A stretch of 13,711 bases of DNA. It comes from Saprospiraceae bacterium (GTDB lineage Bacteria; Bacteroidota; Bacteroidia; Chitinophagales; Saprospiraceae). Every line of letters starts with the position of its first letter. Position 1 is the first letter of the stretch. Of this stretch, positions 1 to 6,404 are shown piece after piece. The position numbers and the translations under genes were made by a program. The notes below the pieces were generated by a model that saw only the letters and a list, made by a program, of their open reading frames with translations, did not search any database and was not told where the DNA came from. The DNA is taken from the NCBI GenBank assembly GCA_027031185.1, contig JALVEF010000164.1:1-13711 (forward strand). The letters are read 5' to 3'.

Positions 1-641
1 TGCTCCCCATCGGGTAGGACGGTGTCCCACCGGTCTGCCCAGTAGCGTTTCAGTTGTTTGGTTTGGCGTCTTGCGCGGTCATGGCGGGCGATGAGTTCGC
101 TGAGACGGTGCTTTCCGTCACCACGAATTGTGAGCCATTCTTTTGAGGTCAGTGATGTGATATGGCCGGTAGCTTCCCCCTCCATTTTGTAGTAAAAGAT
201 GCTGAATTCGCGGGGCAGGTCAATAAATTCTTGCACGATGAAGTCAATATGGTGCCTGCCGAGATGCTTCAGTAGTGCATCCGGTCGGGCTATTTTTTCC
301 ACCAGTAAACCGCGGAAGCCGATGTCCGGTTTGGCGATTACCGGGAAGACAATCCCGGCATTTTGCAATTGCCGGAGGATCTCGTTGGCCTGGCTGCCGG
401 CGCGGACGAGAATAGACCGCGGCCGCCATTTGGCCGGTATTTGCCGGATGATGTCATATTTGGATTCAAAGCCGCTGCCACCGGACGGGATCCCTGGGTT
501 GGCGGCCACATAAAAGAAGGGATGGCCTGCCCGGATGCTCAACCAGGCATACAGCGGCAGCAGCGGGACATAAAAGGCCGATACCGGCCAGTATTCCCAA
601 TTTCGCAAGTTCCGAAGAAAAGCACTTTTGCGCACGCTCAA
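1..641 (-). CDS. ATP-grasp domain protein (D-Ala-D-Ala-ligase-like), 5' part only; 3' end outside window
   Basis: Reading the minus strand from 641, the frame stays open for 213 codons to the left edge, so the gene is cut by the window. Its start is not ATG: a stop lies nine codons upstream, and the usable starts are TTG at 641 or GTG at 635. The first part (about residues 9-50) is hydrophobic and aromatic (RNWEYWP, then FYVPLLPLYAWLS). AANPGIPSGG and ESKYDII (about 46-65) follow. About residues 99-111 (FPVIAKPDIGFRG) look like the ATP-grasp lysine strand and glycine loop, with K104 as the likely ATP contact. VQEFIDLP (136-143) resembles the hinge that holds the adenine. This layout recalls Bacteroidota ATP-grasp proteins often annotated as D-alanine--D-alanine ligase. 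Ligase chemistry is inferred and the substrate is unknown. It is transcribed away from the sigma factor gene. Confidence 0.72.
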   Translation of the reverse strand, partial: MSVRKSAFLRNLRNWEYWPVSAFYVPLLPLYAWLSIRAGHPFFYVAANPGIPSGGSGFESKYDIIRQIPAKWRPRSILVRAGSQANEILRQLQNAGIVFPVIAKPDIGFRGLLVEKIARPDALLKHLGRHHIDFIVQEFIDLPREFSIFYYKMEGEATGHITSLTSKEWLTIRGDGKHRLSELIARHDRARRQTKQLKRYWADRWDTVLPDGE

Positions 642-680
642 TCTGCTTGGCTTTTGATCATGTCAGATGCAGGCCACAGT

Positions 681-712
681 TTTGCCGCGGTACTGCTCGT
701 TTTGTATCTTCG
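681..712 (+). promoter_or_regulatory. Candidate promoter for the sigma factor operon
   Basis: TTTG at 681-684 is followed after 20 nt by TATCTTCG at 705-712. This fits the Bacteroidota sigma-A pattern (TTTG, 19-21 nt, TAnnTTTG) with one mismatch. Transcription would start near 718 and leave a leader of about 70-100 nt before the sigma gene. The -7 box lies back to back with the minus-strand -7 box at 715-722, so the two divergent units probably compete for the same polymerase site. Confidence 0.45.
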
Positions 713-714
713 CC

Positions 715-722
715 CAAAAGTA
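715..722 (-). promoter_or_regulatory. -7 element for the ATP-grasp gene
   Basis: On the minus strand this reads TACTTTTG, a perfect match to the Bacteroidota -7 consensus TAnnTTTG. It lies about 75 nt upstream of the TTG/GTG start, giving a leader of roughly 65-70 nt. I see no TTTG at the expected distance for the -33 box; the nearest is too close (12 nt). The call rests on the -7 box alone. Confidence 0.4.
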
Positions 723-818
723 GCTATTACGCACCAAATCGCCGTTTTGTGGCATCAATTTATTGGATTACCACTTGTGGTGGATTATATGCCTAATGGC
801 TTCACAAACCAAACGGGA

Positions 819-1343
819 ATGGAGGAAAACCGGCTGATCGCCGATTGCTTGTCCGGTGACCGCACAGCCCAAAAGAAGCTGTTCGACCGCTATGCCCCCA
901 AAATGTTGGGAGTGAGTCGCCGCTATGTCAAGGATCCGGCCGAAGCTGAGGACGTGATGATCCGCGCCATGTACAAGGTACTGACCAAGCTCGAAACTTT
1001 TGACGGCAATGGCAGTTTTGAAGGATGGGTGCGGCGTATTACTGTCAATGAGGCGCTGATGCACCTGCGCAAGCGAAAGGGCCTGCATACGGAGGAACTA
1101 TCCCCCCGGCAACCTGATTCCGGCTGGTCTGTATTGAACGAATTGTATCACCGGGATTTGATAGCGGTACTGGACCAGCTACCCGTGGGTTACCGCCTGG
1201 TCTTTAACCTGTACGTCATTGAAGGCTACAAACACCGCGAGATTGCTGATTTGCTCGGCATCAGCATCAATACCTCCAAATCCCAGCTCATTTTGGCGAA
1301 ACAAAAGCTCAAAGCCATCCTTACAAATTACGACACACACTAA
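819..1343 (+). CDS. RNA polymerase sigma-70 family factor (ECF type)
   Basis: A 174-residue protein with the two-domain ECF sigma layout. Region 2 is about residues 15-86: an RLIADCLSGDRTAQKKLFDR-like start, then DPAEAEDVMIRAMYKV and GSFEGWVRRITVNEAL. After a short linker, region 4 is about residues 113-168: LDQLPVGYRLVFNLYVIEG followed by the helix-turn-helix HREIADLLGISINTSKSQL. Region 2 would bind core polymerase and the -10 box, and region 4 the -35 box. An in-frame ATG at 789 would add 10 residues. The frame stays open further upstream from a TTG at 363, but that extension overlaps the divergent ATP-grasp gene and its promoter and looks like read-through sequence. The next gene starts 14 nt downstream and is probably co-transcribed. 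Confidence 0.9.
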   Translation: MEENRLIADCLSGDRTAQKKLFDRYAPKMLGVSRRYVKDPAEAEDVMIRAMYKVLTKLETFDGNGSFEGWVRRITVNEALMHLRKRKGLHTEELSPRQPDSGWSVLNELYHRDLIAVLDQLPVGYRLVFNLYVIEGYKHREIADLLGISINTSKSQLILAKQKLKAILTNYDTH

Positions 1344-1357
1344 ACGCACTTGAAATC

Positions 1358-1735
1358 ATGACCTCGTTTGATAAAATACGCCACAAGGCCCGGCGAATAG
1401 AAATACAGCCGTCCGACCAGGCCTGGAAGAAATTGGAGAGAGAGCTCGACGGGTCCGTCAAAAGGGTACACCATCGCTGGTGGCTCCGGGCCGGGATGGC
1501 GGCTTCCGTGCTGTTGCTCATCGGCTTGGTTTGGTATGCCGCTACCGCAGAAAGGCGTGCACTTGCCATATTCCGCCGGACGATGGTGCTTATTTCTGAT
1601 GATGCGCCCGGACAACGCGCAACGGTAGCGCGCGACCAACTCCCCGTCCCGTATCTCAATTTCTATCGCGAAGTACAGCGCGCCCGGCGGGCCGGCCTGC
1701 TGACTAGCGCGCACCGGCCAAACGTCAACGGCTAA
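1358..1735 (+). CDS. Small single-TM protein next to the sigma factor; candidate anti-sigma or accessory factor
   Basis: A 125-residue protein. The N-terminal 42 residues are charged and probably helical (SDQAWKKLERELDG), the kind of short cytoplasmic segment that could contact a sigma factor. One membrane helix follows at about 45-61 (GMAASVLLLIGLVWYAA). The C-terminal part is basic and ends in LPVPYLNFYREVQRARR. There is no zinc anti-sigma motif (HxxxCxxC) and no FecR domain. Bacteroidota ECF sigma genes are often followed by short membrane proteins of this layout, and the 14-nt gap suggests one transcript. An anti-sigma role is inferred from position and topology only; it could be a membrane anchor of another kind. 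Confidence 0.6.
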   Translation: MTSFDKIRHKARRIEIQPSDQAWKKLERELDGSVKRVHHRWWLRAGMAASVLLLIGLVWYAATAERRALAIFRRTMVLISDDAPGQRATVARDQLPVPYLNFYREVQRARRAGLLTSAHRPNVNG

Positions 1736-1771
1736 TGGCTTTGTTTGTCCCTGTTGTTCAATTGTTGAATT

Positions 1772-1828
1772 GTAACTGTTTAGGTACTCCTGTTTTTAGC
1801 GCAAAACAGCGGGTACCTAAACGGTTAC
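1772..1828. repeat. Compact two-ended inverted repeat (GTAAC family, MITE-like)
   Basis: Left arm 1772-1796 (GTAACTGTTTAGGTACTCCT, then GTTTT) pairs with right arm 1803-1828, whose complement begins GTAACCGTTTAGGTACCCGC. Only 6 nt separate the arms. They are not identical: one carries the TCCTGTTTTTAG type of end and the other the CCCGCTGTTTTGCGC type seen at 13408 and 13575. It looks like a minimal element in which both ends meet. It lies 36 nt after the sigma operon and could also act as a hairpin terminator, though no T-run follows. I see no target-site duplication. Confidence 0.75.
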
Positions 1829-1887
1829 GCCGCCAAATAGCATTTCGCAAAGGCTTTGGAAATGGGCATTCGTTTGCATAGCGCCCC

Positions 1888-2006
1888 TATCCCCGAAGGG
1901 GATAAATAAGAATAGCTGGAAATGACCCCGAAGGGGTCAAATGTTTATTGCCGGCGGCGCAGCCGCCGGCCCCGAAAAAAGAAGGCCCACAACTCCGAAG
2001 GAGTTG
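1888..2006. repeat. Array of four REP-like hairpins with GAA/GCA loops
   Basis: Four perfect stem-loops with three-base loops: 1888-1904 (TATCCCC-GAA-GGGGATA), 1923-1939 (TGACCCC-GAA-GGGGTCA), 1950-1970 (9-bp stem GCCGGCGGC, loop GCA) and 1990-2006 (CAACTCC-GAA-GGAGTTG). The stems differ in sequence but always pair, and similar AAATGTTTATTG/GAATGTTCATTG spacers follow the second and fourth. This resembles the REP-like palindromes scattered in Bacteroidota genomes. Confidence 0.75.
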
Positions 2007-2033
2007 AATGTTCATTGAACCCTTTCTTGCCAG

Positions 2034-2065
2034 TTCTTCGATTCTTCGATTCTTCGATTCTTCAA
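2034..2065 (+). repeat. Tandem 8-bp repeat (TTCTTCGA x4)
   Basis: Three exact copies of TTCTTCGA followed by a fourth, TTCTTCAA, head to tail. It sits just after the hairpin array in non-coding DNA. An 8-bp unit is prone to slippage. No function is evident. Confidence 0.8.
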
Positions 2066-2305
2066 TTAAAACCTAACGGCTAAGCAAAAAAATTCGCTCT
2101 GCTCCGCTTAATTGCATTTTTCTAGTGAGCCATTGTTGGGTCTGCTTAGCAAAGCTTCGCTCCATCCGGCGCAAAAAATTTCTCCCGGTGGGTGGAATTT
2201 TGTACTTTGGCTTGATATTTGGTTTTGTCCTAATGTGTTTTAGGAGCGAACTAAACGAACCCACAATCGGTGGATGCCGGTGGCTGTCTGGTACTGTAAC
2301 TTTTG

Positions 2306-2340
2306 GTAACTGTTTAGTTATCCGGTACTTCTGTTTCGCG
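2306..2340 (+). repeat. Degenerate single copy of the GTAAC repeat
   Basis: GTAACTGTTTAG at 2306-2317 matches the family start exactly. The following TTATCCGGTACTTCTGTTT diverges, apparently with a short insertion. No partner arm is visible. It lies 65 nt upstream of the glycogen synthase ATG, so it is probably transcribed as leader or overlaps the promoter. Confidence 0.5.
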
Positions 2341-2404
2341 AATGGATCCGGCGGTCCCGGTCCATCGGCTCTCCCGAATGGGTTACCTCCCCAAACCTCA
2401 CCAC

Positions 2405-4204
2405 ATGGCTACCCTCTATGAACCGTATCTGCTAGAGTCCGCCTGGGAAGTGTGCCAGCGCATTGGCGGTATCTACACGGTCATCAGCACCAAAGCGCCG
2501 TATATCACCGCCAAGTTTGGCGAGAAATACTGTCTCACCGGCCCGATGCTCGGTGACAAACCGCCGGTGGCCTTTGAGCCGGCCCCCCGGCTCCATACAC
2601 CGTGGGGCCGCGCTGTCAAGGCCATGCGCAAGGCCGGCTATAAGGTGCACTACGGTCATTGGCTCATCGAAGGGCGCCCCCTGGTGGTTTTGCTTCCGTT
2701 GGCGCAGATTTATCCCAAGCTGGATCGCATCAAAAAAGAATGGGATAAACGGTACGGCATTCCTGCCGGCCGGGACTTTCTGGTGGAGCAGGTGCTGGCT
2801 TTCGGCTACCTGAACTACCAATATCTGCGTTATCTCGAAAAGCAACCGGAGCTGAAGGATACGCCGCTGATCGCGCATTTTCATGAGTGGATGGCCGCCT
2901 CGGCCATACCGGCGATAAAGCAAAAGAAATCCCGGGCGCGGGTGGTTTTTACGACGCATGCCACCATGCTCGGGCGCTATCTGGCCATGAATGACCCGGA
3001 GTTCTATAACCGTCTGCCGGATTACCAATGGGATACAGAGGCGAGGCGTTTTGGAATTTTGCCCCAAGTCACGATCGAACGGCTGGCCGCCCGACAAGCG
3101 GATGTGATGTCCACGGTCAGCCGCCTGACAGACCGGGAATGCAAGTATTTGCTGGGGCGGCCGTCTGATATGATCCTGCCCAACGGCCTGAATATCCGCA
3201 AGTATCTGGCGCTGCACGAATTTCAGAACCTCCACCTGGAGTACAAAAAGAAAATCCAGGAATTCGTCATGGGCCATTTCTTCCACAACTACACCTTTGA
3301 CCTGGAGCGCACCCTATATTTCTTTTCGGCCGGACGGTATGAGTTTGTCAATAAAGGCTATGATTTGACGATGGAAGCTCTGTACCGCCTCAATAAAAAG
3401 ATGCAACAGGCGGGCATAGACAAGACCGTGGTGATGTTTTTCATCACCCGCCGGCCCTTCTATTCGATCAACCCGACCGTCCTCCAATCGCGCTTTTATA
3501 TGGACGAGATCAAGCAGACGACCGAGGCGATCAAAAAGGAGATAGGAGACAAACTGTTTTACGAAGCGGCCAAAAGTGACGGGCGGAGTATGCCGGATTT
3601 GATGCAGTTTGTGCCGGAGAGCTTGCGCTTCCGGCTCCGCAAGACCATACAGCGCTGGCACAGCGACCAGTGGCCCATCGTCGTCACCCACAATCTCAAA
3701 GACGACGTCAACGATGAAATATTAAAGGCCATCCGGCGCCTGGAACTGTACAACAAACCGGAGGATAAGGTCAAAATCGTCTATCACCCCGATTTTGTGG
3801 ATTCCACCAGCCCCTTGCTCAAGATGGATTATCAGCAATTTGTGCGGGGATGCCATCTCGGTGTGTTTCCCAGTTATTACGAGCCGTGGGGATATACGCC
3901 CGCCGAGTGTCTGGCCAATGGCATTCCCGCCATTACGAGCGACTTGTCCGGTTTTGGGGATTTTGCCAAACGCCACATCAAGGACACGGGCGAAAACGGC
4001 ATCACTGTCCTGTCCCGCAAGCACCGCCGCTTTGACGAGGCGGCAGAGGCGTTGGCCAATGTCTTCTTTGATTTTGTCCAGCTGGACCGCCGAGAGCGCA
4101 TTGACCTGCGCAACCGCGCCGAAAATGTCTCAGAAGCCTTTGGCTGGGATCAGCTGGTCCGCTACTACCTGGATGCGTATCAAAGAGCACTCCACGCGGA
4201 ATGA
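2405..4204 (+). CDS. Glycogen synthase, GT3 family (animal/fungal type)
   Basis: A 599-residue GT-B glycosyltransferase predicted to add glucose from a sugar nucleotide to the non-reducing end of a glycogen chain. N-terminal domain: the glycine loop SAWEVCQRIGGIYTVISTKA (12-31), HFHEWMAA (158-165), VVFTTHATMLGRYLA (180-194) and VSRLTDRE (238-245). C-terminal domain: the arginine-containing FFSAGRYEFVNKGYD (306-320), KIVYHPDFV (457-465) and FPSYYEPWGYTPAECLANG (488-506). That last stretch holds the E-x7-E pair E493/E501 typical of retaining GT-B enzymes. These motifs fit GT3 rather than the bacterial GT5 GlgA, which is shorter and begins with KxGGL. GT3 enzymes are known from Bacteroidota. I chose the ATG at 2405 (MATLYEPYLLESAWEV) because the upstream ATG at 2342 adds 21 residues of unlike composition. 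It ends 1 bp from the convergent membrane protein gene. Confidence 0.92.
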   Translation: MATLYEPYLLESAWEVCQRIGGIYTVISTKAPYITAKFGEKYCLTGPMLGDKPPVAFEPAPRLHTPWGRAVKAMRKAGYKVHYGHWLIEGRPLVVLLPLAQIYPKLDRIKKEWDKRYGIPAGRDFLVEQVLAFGYLNYQYLRYLEKQPELKDTPLIAHFHEWMAASAIPAIKQKKSRARVVFTTHATMLGRYLAMNDPEFYNRLPDYQWDTEARRFGILPQVTIERLAARQADVMSTVSRLTDRECKYLLGRPSDMILPNGLNIRKYLALHEFQNLHLEYKKKIQEFVMGHFFHNYTFDLERTLYFFSAGRYEFVNKGYDLTMEALYRLNKKMQQAGIDKTVVMFFITRRPFYSINPTVLQSRFYMDEIKQTTEAIKKEIGDKLFYEAAKSDGRSMPDLMQFVPESLRFRLRKTIQRWHSDQWPIVVTHNLKDDVNDEILKAIRRLELYNKPEDKVKIVYHPDFVDSTSPLLKMDYQQFVRGCHLGVFPSYYEPWGYTPAECLANGIPAITSDLSGFGDFAKRHIKDTGENGITVLSRKHRRFDEAAEALANVFFDFVQLDRRERIDLRNRAENVSEAFGWDQLVRYYLDAYQRALHAE

Positions 4205-4205
4205 T

Positions 4206-4637
4206 CTAGTCCATCCACGCTGCCCACGGGATTTTGATCAAAATCAACAACAGGGCCAAGCCATAGAATACCGCGATGGTCTTAAAGCGCTCCGATGCGT
4301 CCGCCCGGCGCTTTTGGCGGCTGTAGCCGATGGTGATCAGCACGATAGCAATCACCATCGTCAGCGGATGCTCTACCACTTGATCGCGCAAGTTGGCGTG
4401 TGCCATTACGTGCGACATACCTTCGGCTTTGAGCGCGTGGTAGCCCGTGGAGATGAAATAAACACCCAGCCCCAATAACAACTGGATGTGGGCGGCTACC
4501 AGCGGCAGCAATGCGAGATTGCGGTTTCCGGCACCGAAGGCGCGGCCTTGTGAACGGCCCCTGATGGCATTGATCAGCGAGATAAGCAGCGCCGCCAATA
4601 CCACGTAGGCCCATAGCGAATGAAACATCTTTATCAT
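4206..4637 (-). CDS. Small four-TM membrane protein with conserved-looking histidines
   Basis: A 143-residue integral membrane protein. Predicted helices: about 8-24, 41-62, 91-106 and 120-138. Histidines lie near helix ends (H6 in FHSLWAY, H50 in AAHIQLLLGLGVYF, H90 in VEHPLTM), which could ligate heme or metal. The EHPLTMVIAIVLITIGYSR stretch resembles small Bacteroidota membrane proteins sometimes labelled cytochrome-b-like. I cannot assign a reaction. Start: an upstream TTG (4655) lies inside the -7 box at 4653-4660, so translation should begin at ATG 4637 or at ATG 4628, which gives MFHSLWAY. It converges on glycogen synthase with 1 bp between stops and shows no terminator. Confidence 0.75.
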   Translation of the reverse strand: MIKMFHSLWAYVVLAALLISLINAIRGRSQGRAFGAGNRNLALLPLVAAHIQLLLGLGVYFISTGYHALKAEGMSHVMAHANLRDQVVEHPLTMVIAIVLITIGYSRQKRRADASERFKTIAVFYGLALLLILIKIPWAAWMD

Positions 4638-4652
4638 GCTCGACTTTTGGGC

Positions 4653-4660
4653 CAAAGCTA
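4653..4660 (-). promoter_or_regulatory. -7 element for the four-TM membrane protein
   Basis: The minus strand reads TAGCTTTG, a perfect TAnnTTTG match. Transcription would start near 4647, giving a leader of about 10-19 nt and excluding the TTG at 4655 as start. No TTTG box is visible 19-21 nt upstream, where the sequence is an A-rich run. Confidence 0.4.
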
Positions 4661-4683
4661 ACTATTTTTTTGTTTTTGGATGT

Positions 4684-4702
4684 GCCGCCCCTTCGGGGCG
4701 GC
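4684..4702. repeat. REP-like hairpin (GCCGCCCC-TTC-GGGGCGGC)
   Basis: Perfect 8-bp stem with a three-base loop; on the minus strand the loop is GAA, as in the array at 1888-2006. It lies in the 77-bp gap between the GT2 gene and the membrane protein, both on the minus strand. On that strand it is followed by A-rich rather than T-rich sequence, so it is a poor intrinsic terminator for the GT2 gene. Confidence 0.65.
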
Positions 4703-4714
4703 CAATGTGTAGCG

Positions 4715-5980
4715 TCAGGAGCGCGCGCCGGACCTTGCAGGATACCGGCTTTGCCGCTGCAGGTGCCGGAAAAAATGTAATAACGTCCCGGTGGCTGGCG
4801 CGCCCGTATAGCCGTGCTGCCGGGCGATGGCCTGAGCTGCTTCGACGACGGGCATTGTCCCGTAGTACCGGTCGCGGGCGAAATGGGTGTACTTCATGGT
4901 CATAAATCCGTCAAACCAGCGGAAGAAGCGCTTTTCAAATGCTGCTGCACTGGCCGTGTGCTGCCGGATTTCACGGATACGGTCCTCAAACTTTTGTCGT
5001 GACAGGAAGTCCCGCACGGCCGCTGGCAATGAGGCGCCGAAGATGCGGAGTCCGTCCGCATCTTCGGCGCGATACCCTTCGCGTATCTTCTGGAAGAGTG
5101 GTTTGAGATCCGCAAAGATGGCCGGATGATAAGTATGGAAGCTGCGGTCGCCGTCCAGATATCCGGCGACCGCTTTGCCCGTGCCGAAGGGTACCCGGTC
5201 CGACCGCCGCCCCGATGGGAATACCGCCGTGGTGTTCAGTTCGCCCAACGTCCGCTTGCGCGCAAATTTTTGTAAGAAGTAGAAGTCCTCGCCCGCCTGG
5301 CGGCGGTTCATGCCGCCTTCGCGGGCATACGCTTCGGGACGCACCGCCATGGCGGAGCCGATGGTGTGATAGGCAGTCGGTGATCCCGCATCTCTTTGGG
5401 CCTGTATGAAGTAGCGGAGATGCAACTCATAGGCCACAATGGCCTCTCGCTCCGGTCCTTCGGGCGGGAGAATATGCTCGAAGTAGATAGAGGCGGCCTC
5501 TGTCTTTTTGCGTGTGCGGAAGTAATGTGTCAAGGCGGTAAAATAATTCGGAGCCACCACGGTATCCGCATCGGTGGTGGCGATGATGGTATCGGTATTG
5601 CCGGCAAGCATCAGCAAGCGATAGGCTTCGTCCATCAACAGCTTCCGCGCCAGACCGACGCCCGCCTGCCGGGCCGGCAACTCGCGAAGTGCAAACTGTA
5701 CCCCAAAGCCGTCACCGCGCCACCGCTCCGCGGTGCAAACTATCTCCTTAAAATGGGATTGCTGTCGGGCTTTGAGCTTGGGCGGGGCCGACTCGGAGTA
5801 ATTGAACAGAACCAAAACCTCAACGCCCACGTGAGCTTGGCGCTGAGCTTGCTCGAGAGATTGAAGTGTACGCGGCAACTCCGGTTCGTCCAGCACGGGA
5901 ATGCAGACGACGATGCGCGTGTGGCTTGGCAGCCGGTCGTATAGTTTGATGCCGGTACCGTGTCTATGGAGATATGTCAT
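4715..5980 (-). CDS. GT2-family glycosyltransferase
   Basis: A 421-residue GT-A type glycosyltransferase. RIVVCIPVLDEPELPRTLQS (22-41) is the nucleotide-binding first strand. VLVLFNYSES (55-64) is the next strand. IIATTDADTVVAPNYF (132-147) carries the metal-binding DxD (D137, D139). GGMNRRQAGEDFYFLQKFA (222-240) holds the ED pair (E231, D232), where the family places its catalytic base. The remaining about 180 residues are soluble, and no membrane helix is evident, so it is probably cytoplasmic or membrane-peripheral. Donor and acceptor are unknown. Start: the first ATG is at 5980 (MTYLHRHGTG). A TTG at 6013 would add 11 residues but falls in the divergent promoter region. It is divergent from the MerR-like gene, with 76 bp between the starts. 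Confidence 0.8.
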   Translation of the reverse strand: MTYLHRHGTGIKLYDRLPSHTRIVVCIPVLDEPELPRTLQSLEQAQRQAHVGVEVLVLFNYSESAPPKLKARQQSHFKEIVCTAERWRGDGFGVQFALRELPARQAGVGLARKLLMDEAYRLLMLAGNTDTIIATTDADTVVAPNYFTALTHYFRTRKKTEAASIYFEHILPPEGPEREAIVAYELHLRYFIQAQRDAGSPTAYHTIGSAMAVRPEAYAREGGMNRRQAGEDFYFLQKFARKRTLGELNTTAVFPSGRRSDRVPFGTGKAVAGYLDGDRSFHTYHPAIFADLKPLFQKIREGYRAEDADGLRIFGASLPAAVRDFLSRQKFEDRIREIRQHTASAAAFEKRFFRWFDGFMTMKYTHFARDRYYGTMPVVEAAQAIARQHGYTGAPATGTLLHFFRHLQRQSRYPARSGARS

Positions 5981-6006
5981 GATGTGCGAGTCGGCATCTG
6001 AGAGCG

Positions 6007-6037
6007 GTTGCAAATTAGGCGAATTACATTAACTTTG
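6007..6037 (+). promoter_or_regulatory. Promoter for the merR-ppx-ribA operon
   Basis: TAACTTTG at 6030-6037 is a perfect TAnnTTTG -7 box. GTTG at 6007-6010, 19 nt upstream, differs by one base from the TTTG -33 box. Transcription would start near 6043, about 14 nt before the ATG at 6057. This is the best promoter match in the window. On the opposite strand TAATTTG (6017-6011) is a weaker candidate for the GT2 gene, so the divergent promoters would overlap. Confidence 0.6.
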
Positions 6038-6056
6038 CTGAACTAAACAACTGACT

Positions 6057-6386
6057 ATGAAACCCAAAGGTAAGCTTTATTACACCATTGGCGAAGTGGC
6101 TACCATGCTCAATGTCTCCAAGTCGGTCATCCGCTACTGGGAGAATGAGTTTGACTTCATCCGCCCGCATCGCAACAACCGCGGCGAGCGCAAGTTTACG
6201 GAGCAGACCATTCGCGAGCTGCGCATCGTCCATCACCTCATCAAGGAAAAGGGCTTTACCGTGGCCGGCGCCAAAAAAGAGCTTGCCACCAACAAAGATT
6301 TCCGGATCAATGTGGAAAAGACGATTGAGTCGCTGGAGCGCGTGAAAGAAAGTCTGAACCAATTGCTTCATCGCATCAATAAATGA
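6057..6386 (+). CDS. MerR-family transcriptional regulator
   Basis: A 109-residue DNA-binding protein. The N-terminal winged helix-turn-helix spans about residues 8-75: YYTIGEVATMLNVSKSVIRYWENEF (helix-turn-helix, then the signature RYWE), the wing RPHRNNRGERKFTEQTI, then LRIVHHLIKEKGFTVAGAKKEL. A short amphipathic helix (about 84-107) replaces the larger effector domain of classical MerR proteins and probably mediates dimerisation only. There is no cysteine for metal sensing. Small regulators of this shape occur widely in Bacteroidota. It is the first gene of an apparent operon, 18 nt before the phosphatase gene. It may regulate its own promoter or the divergent GT2 gene; this is inferred from position. 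Confidence 0.88.
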   Translation: MKPKGKLYYTIGEVATMLNVSKSVIRYWENEFDFIRPHRNNRGERKFTEQTIRELRIVHHLIKEKGFTVAGAKKELATNKDFRINVEKTIESLERVKESLNQLLHRINK

Positions 6387-6404
6387 CTCCGGTCTCAGCA
6401 GCCG

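Larger units (their letters stand above)
1736..2404. other. Repeat-rich gap between the sigma operon and glycogen synthase
   Basis: About 670 bp with no convincing gene. It holds a compact inverted repeat (1772-1828), four short GNA-loop hairpins (1888-2006), a tandem 8-mer (2034-2065) and a degenerate single copy of the GTAAC repeat (2306-2340). Between 2070 and 2300 I see AT-richer sequence with no clear motif, and no confident promoter for the glycogen synthase gene. Confidence 0.7.

Noticed and set aside
363..818. Long N-terminal extension of the sigma factor from a TTG at 363
   Set aside because: It runs antisense through the ATP-grasp gene and across both divergent promoters, and no sigma domain precedes residue 819's methionine (or at most 789).
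1888..2006. CRISPR-like array
   Set aside because: The hairpin stems differ from each other and spacing is irregular and short; there is no conserved repeat with unique 30-40-bp spacers and no cas gene.
2125..2421. 98-residue open frame upstream of glycogen synthase
   Set aside because: Low-complexity hydrophobic start, no family resemblance, crosses repeat sequence and overlaps the start of the glycogen synthase gene in another frame.
2432..3286. 284-residue minus-strand open frame inside glycogen synthase
   Set aside because: Antisense to conserved GT3 motifs, with a composition typical of a codon shadow.
4684..4702. Intrinsic terminator of the GT2 gene
   Set aside because: On the minus strand the hairpin is followed by an A-rich run, not T's; it fits the GAA-loop repeat family better.
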